Origin: Siphonodentalium dalli
Lineage: Eukaryota > Mollusca > Scaphopoda > Gadilida > Siphonodentaliidae
DNA: 64,000 bases
Reading direction: 5' to 3'
Assembly: GCA_032622095.1 (NCBI GenBank)
Contig: CP136061.1
Coordinates: forward strand, 18,540,991 to 18,604,990
Position numbers and translations under genes: made by a program. The notes under the pieces are model-generated. The model ran no database searches and was not told the DNA's origin. It saw only the letters and a program-made list of their open reading frames with translations. Each line of letters opens with the position of its first letter. Position 1 is the stretch's first letter. Positions 57,829 to 64,000 of the stretch are shown piece after piece.

Positions 57829-58902
57829 TCTAGATCATGTCCTGAATCTCGACATGTCTACGCCCGTAGAGATCATATTCCGTCCGTTAAAATCCTGGGA
57901 ACTGTTTGTAGTTCCGCCTGGGAACTTTATATAAGGATTAACTGTCATGTGGACTGTTTTTATGGAGATGTAACGGTGAGGTAAGTGGACATAACTTGTG
58001 TAAAACCCGAAGGGTTTTACATACAAGTTATGACCACTTACCTCACCGTTACATCACCATAAAAATAGTCCACATGACAGTTAATCCTTATATTTATATA
58101 CATTTAGCGAGAAAGCCACTTTTGTAAATATATTTAAATCGAAAAGTGTATCGTGACAAGATCAGCCCAAAATACCCAATAGCACCCTTGCCAAAAGTTA
58201 ATAGGAACAATTTCTCTTCATATTGAAACCCGATGATGTATTAAGTCAATCATGTGCGAGCCCAAATGCGCCCAAAACATTACGCGTTCGTCTTTCCAAA
58301 CCTAATGACGTATCGATGGTGTTATTAGCTTGGTGTTACGAGGCGTTGCGCATTCACCGAAAAATAACTGCAACTAGCCACGTGGGCGCCGACCAATCAG
58401 AATGCTGGATTTAGTGATGACAACACTTAGTGTGTAAATATATCATGTATGTGGGGGCGTTACTAAGTTATATTAAAACATGTGCCTCGATCCCTTTAGC
58501 TTTTACTAATAAAATATGTTTAAACTAATTGTATATTAGTTAATACTTGTTCCCCTTAAAAATGTATTTCACAGTATTATAGGTGAAGATTGCATGATTT
58601 AGGCGAATTTTGTGAACCAAATTCACGATAAAAATTGAATTAATCATCGGGGAATTTTCATGATTCTAAAGGAAACAGCGAAATCGACTCACTAAATTAA
58701 CGTAAATCGTGCAATCTGGAGCTGGGACATACACCTTCCGTGGCATACATTATTAAGGAACAGGTATTAACTAATCAAAATATTACCCGCGTTATTTTTT
58801 CAGTGTTATAAAGTTCCCCGTCGGAACATCAAAATGTATTTGAACTGTGGAATATGATCTCTACGGGCGTAGCCAGAGTAGTGATGCATGGCATGATCTA
58901 AG
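57829..58902. mobile_element. MITE family 5, copy B, containing a near-perfect palindrome
   Basis: Inverted ends: TACGCCCGTAGAGATCATAT TCCG (left, about 57870) and GGAATATGATCTCTACGGGC GTAGCC (right, about 58848). The GGGAACTTTAT blocks are also inverted. Internal strings TTAATACTTGTTCC and ACATTATTAAGGAACAG are shared with copy A at 13.3 kb. The ~170-bp palindrome at 57925-58097 is an additional insertion near the left end. Confidence 0.65.
57925..58097. repeat. Near-perfect ~170-bp palindrome
   Basis: The arms at 57925-58004 and 58018-58097 match almost base for base (AAGGATTAACTGTCATGTGG ... CCACATGACAGTTAATCCTT). The centre is TAAAACCCGAAGGGTTTTA, leaving almost no loop. It can extrude as a cruciform. 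Confidence 0.9.
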
Positions 58903-58996
58903 TGTTGTATATAATCGATAGGTCCTGTGTCTCGAACGAAGCGACACCTCTCCGAAATGTCAATTCGAAACACAGGAAGAAATCACCCCTGGTTAA

Positions 58997-59420
58997 GGGT
59001 ACGTTCATACGCTGGCAATTTTGCACGGTATGTTTTTGCGGGCATTTCGTCATAGAAACCCACATGGTGCCAGAATATGAACGGAAACATGCACATAACA
59101 TGCATCTTTACCAAAGTTAACGACATGATAAGTAAAATTTATGTAGCTCCACTTGTAACTTTTTCTCTTTGCTACTGTAATTTGCCTTCAAATACCTGTA
59201 TGATTTATTCTTGCGATGTAATTGCAAGCTATTTACAGGAGCATTTCGCTAGCATCGCTACAGGTGGAACTACAGAGATTTTACTTCGCACGTAGTTAGC
59301 TGTGGTACAGATGCATCTTATATGGTTGTTTCCGTTCATATTCTGGCACCATATCGTTTTCTACGACAAAATGCCTGCAAACCATACCGTGCAAACTTGC
59401 CAGTGTATGAACGTACCCTA
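58997..59420. mobile_element. Foldback MITE family 6, copy A
   Basis: Ends AGGGTACGTTCATACGCTGG and CCAGTGTATGAACGTACCCT are inverted. Inversion continues inwards for well over 100 bp (TTTGCACGGTATG / CATACCGTGCAAA; GCCAGAATATGAACGGAAAC / GTTTCCGTTCATATTCTGGC). No coding content. Confidence 0.85.
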
Positions 59421-60602
59421 AGTGGTCCTGCTAATTTGCCATGATGCTGATACTCCCTGCTGAATTGCTATGATGCTGTTAAGAAAAAGTATTATTACTT
59501 TTTCTAAAATTGTCAACTTTTCGGTGTTTGGCTAATCCTATATATAGCTTTTTGAGGAGAAAAAACCAGCGGCTGTATGATACATTCATGGACATATATA
59601 TATTTTTAATTATTTTAATCATGGCTGCATTGGCTTATGCAAGAGAAACCTTTTTGTTTATGGTCCGTTTGCAACAACCCAAAGTGTCATTATTATATTT
59701 TACAATATATATATTTTCGAATGTTTTATTCACATAATGGGTATTCTTCTATTCTTAAAATCAGCAAAAGGCTGCGGAAATGACAACGTTAGATAAATAG
59801 CGGTACATTTTCTTAAGAGCACCAGTCTGCCCACCAGCCCGAGCATCATACTATAGTAATTCAGCAGGACACACCAGCATCATATCAAATTAGCAGGATA
59901 ACTTAACCGTGGTAGGAGGTTGTGGACATGTCATGATTTTCTTTATCGGCGTCACCGCAAGAGTTCTCGCTCTTACTTTGTTGGTGGCGTTAAGAACTCT
60001 TACATCATTCAAAATCAAACATATCGAGAATTCCGTACCCGGTTTTGTAAAGTTTTGCTGCAATAAATGCTGAATTCTTCTTCAAATACCATACCACTTT
60101 TATGTTTGTTTTTGAATGTGGAGGGAGTAGGATTAACACCGTGTAATAATAAAAAAGGGGGGAATTTAACTGAAGATGCCGATAAATGAAAATAGTGATA
60201 TTTCTTCCCGTTTTTCGAACAGTCATTTCATAGGGTTGCGAATGTTACGCTCTATTTCTATCGATTAAACTGTGACTCGTTATATGGTCTTAATTGGATG
60301 GTGGAATGAAATTTCCGAAGCAGGAGGAAGATAAAGCTAAGTTGTTGTTTGGTACCAAATATCTTGTAAGTTAGTCCATGGTAGCGAGTTTGTGTTGAAG
60401 AGCCTGTATGAAACATATCGTTTTCCCTTGCTAAAACGTGATAAAAAGGATCTAAAATTCTTCACAATTATATTCGAAATTTATTAACATCGACCACTAA
60501 ATTCGATTCGAGCCCATGCAGCTATAGCGCTTTAGTGCACTCGGTTAATATATTTCGTATAGAATTGCGACTCATTAGGGTACTCGAAATAGTCAATCCC
60601 TA
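59421..60602. other. Gene-free interval
   Basis: No gene recognised. An inverted pair GCAAGAGTTCTCGC / GCGTTAAGAACTCTT lies at 59958-60004. The open frame at 59510-59737 is AT-rich and hydrophobic, with no supporting context. Confidence 0.35.
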
Positions 60603-61010
60603 TACGTTCATACACTGACAAGTTTGCACGGTATGGTTTGCAGGCATTTCGTCGTAGAAAACCATATGATGCCAGAATATGAAAGGAAACATGCATATAA
60701 AATGCATATGTACCACAGTTAACTACGTGAGAAGTAAAATCTCTGTAGTTCCACCTGTAGCGATGATACCGGAATTTACCTGTAAATAGCGTGCAATTAT
60801 CTCACAAGAATCAATCATACAGGTGTTTGAAGGCAAATGACAGTATCACCGTTATAAGTGGCACTACAGAAATATTACTTCTCACGTCGTTTGCTTTGGT
60901 AAATATGCATGTTATATGCATGTTTCCGTTCATATTCTTGCATCCTGTGGTTTTCTATTACGAAATGCCTGCAAAACATACCGTGCAAACTTGCCACCAT
61001 ATGAATGTAG
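60603..61010. mobile_element. Foldback MITE family 6, copy B
   Basis: The same arms as copy A (TACGTTCATACACTGACAAG, GTTTGCACGGTATGGTTTGC) with the same central segment in reverse (CAATCATACAGGTGTTTGAA). It is about 408 bp. The right end is diverged (CCACCATATGAATGTAG). Confidence 0.8.
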
Positions 61011-61015
61011 CATAT

Positions 61016-61820
61016 GGCCCATTTTATACGTCGCTCCAAACACGGGTCGCGCTATCTTCCCCTGGCTCGACGTTGGCGCGTCTCTGGCTCGTGTTACGTT
61101 TGTTTGATTTATACGTCGAGCCAGCTGGCACGTGCTGTAATCGTATATTTCGAACAATGTTAGCATTTCTGATACAAAATTCCGTCTGCTATAATCATTT
61201 CCGCGATAGTGTCCTCTGACAATGCACTATATAACCTGGCCCTCTATACAGTGCATGAATCTCATAATGTACGCTTTCGTTAGTTTCAAAATCGGGATCT
61301 TGTCATTCATTTCCCTCTAATATATATCTCTGCAATATATTATTCCCAACTTTCGCGAAACGTCCTTTGTCAGTCGATACATGCATATCCCCGTATTATA
61401 CCGTACAATTGCCTTCAATGTATATTTACAACAGCCAAGAGTCAGCACGTCTGTGGCCCGACGCTGTTTTATACGACGTGCCAGACACGGGTCGCGCCAG
61501 GATGACTCAAGAGATAACGTAATGACGCCAAAAACTTCAAATTGCGCATGCTCTCTGTCAAAGGGGTCCTAAATGGGGAACGGTTTTCCCTGAATCATCT
61601 TAGCGCGACCCGTGTTTAGCACGTCGTATAAAACAGCGTCGAGTCCCAGAAGTGTAGCACGTCGGTACCAGACGTGTAGCACGTCGGGTCGTGCCAGATA
61701 AATTCTGATGCGCCAGTTGGTTTTATACGTCGTGCTCCAGTCGCGCTATCTTGAACTTTGTCAGTTTCACACTAATTAGGCTGGCGCGACCCGTGTATGG
61801 CTCGACGTATAAAACGGGCC
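61016..61820. mobile_element. Nested foldback element with GTCGCGC motifs
   Basis: The outer inverted ends GGCCCATTTTATACGTCG...ACACGGGTCGCGC and GCGCGACCCGTGTATGGCTC...AAAACGGGCC enclose a smaller pair at 61460-61640 built from the same sequence (GACGCTGTTTTATACGACGT / ACGTCGTATAAAACAGCGTC). A copy of the element therefore appears to have inserted into another. The CpG-rich motif ACACGGGTCGCGC recurs on both strands. Confidence 0.7.
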
Positions 61821-61963
61821 TCAGAGATCCTATGTATATACAGTATGTTGTGGCATAGCAATTACGCAGTTATAAAGGTTTGTGTGAAATTAGAGTACTG
61901 GAGCGAAGCGAATAGAGTGACAGAGAGAGAGACTTTATTCCTCCATATCACCACGAAAGCAAC

Positions 61964-64000
61964 ATATTGGATAACCACATGGGAGTGAACATACGTATTG
62001 GTAATACACATTGGAGTGAACATACGTATTGGTAATACCCATGGGAGTGAACATACGTATTGGTAATACCCATGGGAGTGAACATACGTATTGGTAATAC
62101 ACATGGGAGTGAACATACGTATTGGTAATACACATGGGAGTGAACATACGTATTGGTAATACACATGGGAGCGAACATACGTCTTGGTAATACACATGGG
62201 AGTGAACATACGTATTGGTAATACACATGGGAGTCTACACATGGGAGTGAACATACGTATTGGTAATACACATGGGAGTGAACATACGTATTGGCAATAC
62301 ACATGGGAGTGAACATACGTATTGGTAATACACATGGGAGTGAACATACGTATTGGTAATACACATGGGAGTGAACATACGCATTGGTAATACACATGGG
62401 AGTGAACATACGTATTGGTAATACACATGGGAGTGAACATACGTATTGGTAATACACATGGGAGTGAACATACGTATTGGTAATACACATGGGAGTGAAC
62501 ATACGTATTGGTAATACACATGTGAGTGAACATACGTATTGGTAATACACATGTGAGTGAACATACGTATTGGTAATACACGTGGGAGTGAACATACGTA
62601 TTGGTAATACACATGGGAGTGAACATACATATTGGTAATACACATGGGAGTGAACATACGTATTGGTAATACACATGGGAGTGAACATACGTATTGGTAA
62701 TACACATGGGAGTGAACATACGTATTGGTAATACACATGGGAGTGAACATACGTATTGGTAATACACATGGGAGTGAACATACGTATTGATAATACACGT
62801 GGGAGTGAACATACGTATTGGTAATACCCATGGGAGTGAACATACGTATTGGTAATACACGTGGGAGTGAACATACGTATTGGTTATACACATGGGAGTG
62901 AACATACGTATTGGTAATACACATGGGAGTGAACATACGTATTGGTAATACACATGGGAGTGAACATACGTATTGGTAATACACATGGGAGTGAACATGC
63001 GTATTGGTAATACACGTGGGAGTGAACATACGTATTGGTAATACACATGGGAGTGAACATACGTATTGGTAATACACATGGGAGTGAAAATACGTATAGA
63101 TAATACACATGTGAGTGAACATACGTATTGGTAATACACATGTGAGTGAACATACGTATTGGTAATACACATGTGAGTGAACATACGTATTGGTAATACA
63201 CATGTGAGTGAACATACGTATTGGTAATACACATGTGAGTGAACATACGTATTGGTAATACACATGGGAGTGAACATACGTATTGGTAATACACATGTGA
63301 GTGAACATACGTATTGGTAATACACATGTGAGTGAACATACGTATTGGTAATACACATGTGAGTGAACATACGTATTGGTAATACACATGGGAGTGAACA
63401 TACGTATTGGTAATACACATGGGAGTGAACATACGTATTGGTAATACACATGGGAGTGAAGATACGTATTGGTAATACACATGTGAGTGAACATACGTCT
63501 TGGTAATACACATGGGAGTGAACATACGTATTGGTAATACACATGGGAGTGAACATACGTCTTGGTAATACACATGGGAGTGAACATACGTATTGGTAAT
63601 ACACATGGGAGTGAACATACGTATTGGTAATACACATGGGAGTGAACATACGTATTGGTAATACACATGGTAGTGAACATACGTATTGGTAATACACATG
63701 GGAGTGAACATACGTATTGGTAATACACATGGGAGTGAACATACGTATTGGTAATACACATGGGAGTGAACATACGTATTGGCAATACACATGGGAGTGA
63801 ACATACGTCTTGATAATACACATGGGAGTGAACATACGTATTGGTAATACACATGGGAGTCTACACATGGGAGTGAACATACGTATTGGTAATACACATG
63901 GGAGTTAACATACGTATTGCCAATACACATGGGAGTGAACATACGTATTGGTAATACACATGGGAGTGAACATACGTATTGGTAATACACATGGGAGTGA
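61964..64000. repeat. 32-bp satellite array, at least 63 copies, running off the window
   Basis: The unit is 32 bp (CATGGGAGTGAACATACGTA then TTGGTAATACAC). Most variation is G/T in CATGGGAG / CATGTGAG, and the GTG variants are clustered at 62520-62560 and 63110-63370. A shortened unit (GGGAGTCTACACATGGGAG) occurs at about 62231 and 63857, which suggests a higher-order repeat of about 1.63 kb. No stop falls in three minus-strand frames, giving false 300-670-aa open frames (CITNTYVHSHVYYQYVCSLP). Confidence 0.95.

Noticed and set aside
61862-63880. 672-aa minus open frame rich in CITNTYVHSHVYYQYVCSLP
   Set aside because: Read-through of the 32-bp array in three frames in turn. A unit length that is not a multiple of three makes the protein a 32-residue repeat by arithmetic alone.

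Overview
This is eukaryotic, spiralian-type genomic DNA, most likely from a mollusc. The grounds are spliced exons for secreted extracellular-matrix proteins (one combining a chitin-binding domain with a laminin-G domain, as in Pif-type shell matrix proteins), dispersed repeats that resemble ones common in mollusc genomes, abundant MITEs and foldback elements, and long tandem arrays. Species cannot be named from this sequence. There are no bacterial-type operons, CRISPR arrays or rRNA genes. Family names rest on reading motifs by eye; no database search was possible.

Layout. 1-2873: 3' part of a LINE (RT, RNase H, C-terminal Cys/His motif) with one in-frame stop. 2.9-13.8 kb: gene-free, with long inverted repeats, a ~165-bp tandem repeat, a TTAA-flanked MITE, a long hairpin and a possible tRNA-derived SINE. 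14.05-15.17 kb: 40-bp satellite. 15.86-18.05 kb: 18-bp coding-type repeat read on the minus strand as Pro/Thr/Ala mucin. 18.3-33.5 kb: nested mobile elements, including a ~3.8-kb element with ~1-kb inverted arms around a two-finger C2H2 ORF, and a ~7.2-kb inverted-repeat structure holding a second LINE fragment. 34.55-34.86 kb: first exon (signal peptide plus PAN/Apple-like domain) of a minus-strand gene whose splice phase fits the mucin exon 16.5 kb downstream.

40.97-57.65 kb: the best-supported gene, on the minus strand, with five phase-matched exons: signal peptide and Gln/Asn/Pro-rich region, chitin-binding type-2-like domain, then a laminin-G domain over three exons. A TATA box lies just upstream. 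Intron 3 contains an ~8.9-kb array of about 246 copies of a 36-bp unit (44.39-53.26 kb). 57.8-61.8 kb: foldback/MITE elements, including a near-perfect ~170-bp palindrome. 61.96 kb to the window end: a 32-bp tandem array that runs off the edge.

The two minus-strand secreted-protein genes are the only convincing host genes. Most long open frames here are artefacts of tandem repeats whose unit length is a multiple of three (36 and 18 bp) or, for the 32-bp array, of stop-free units.
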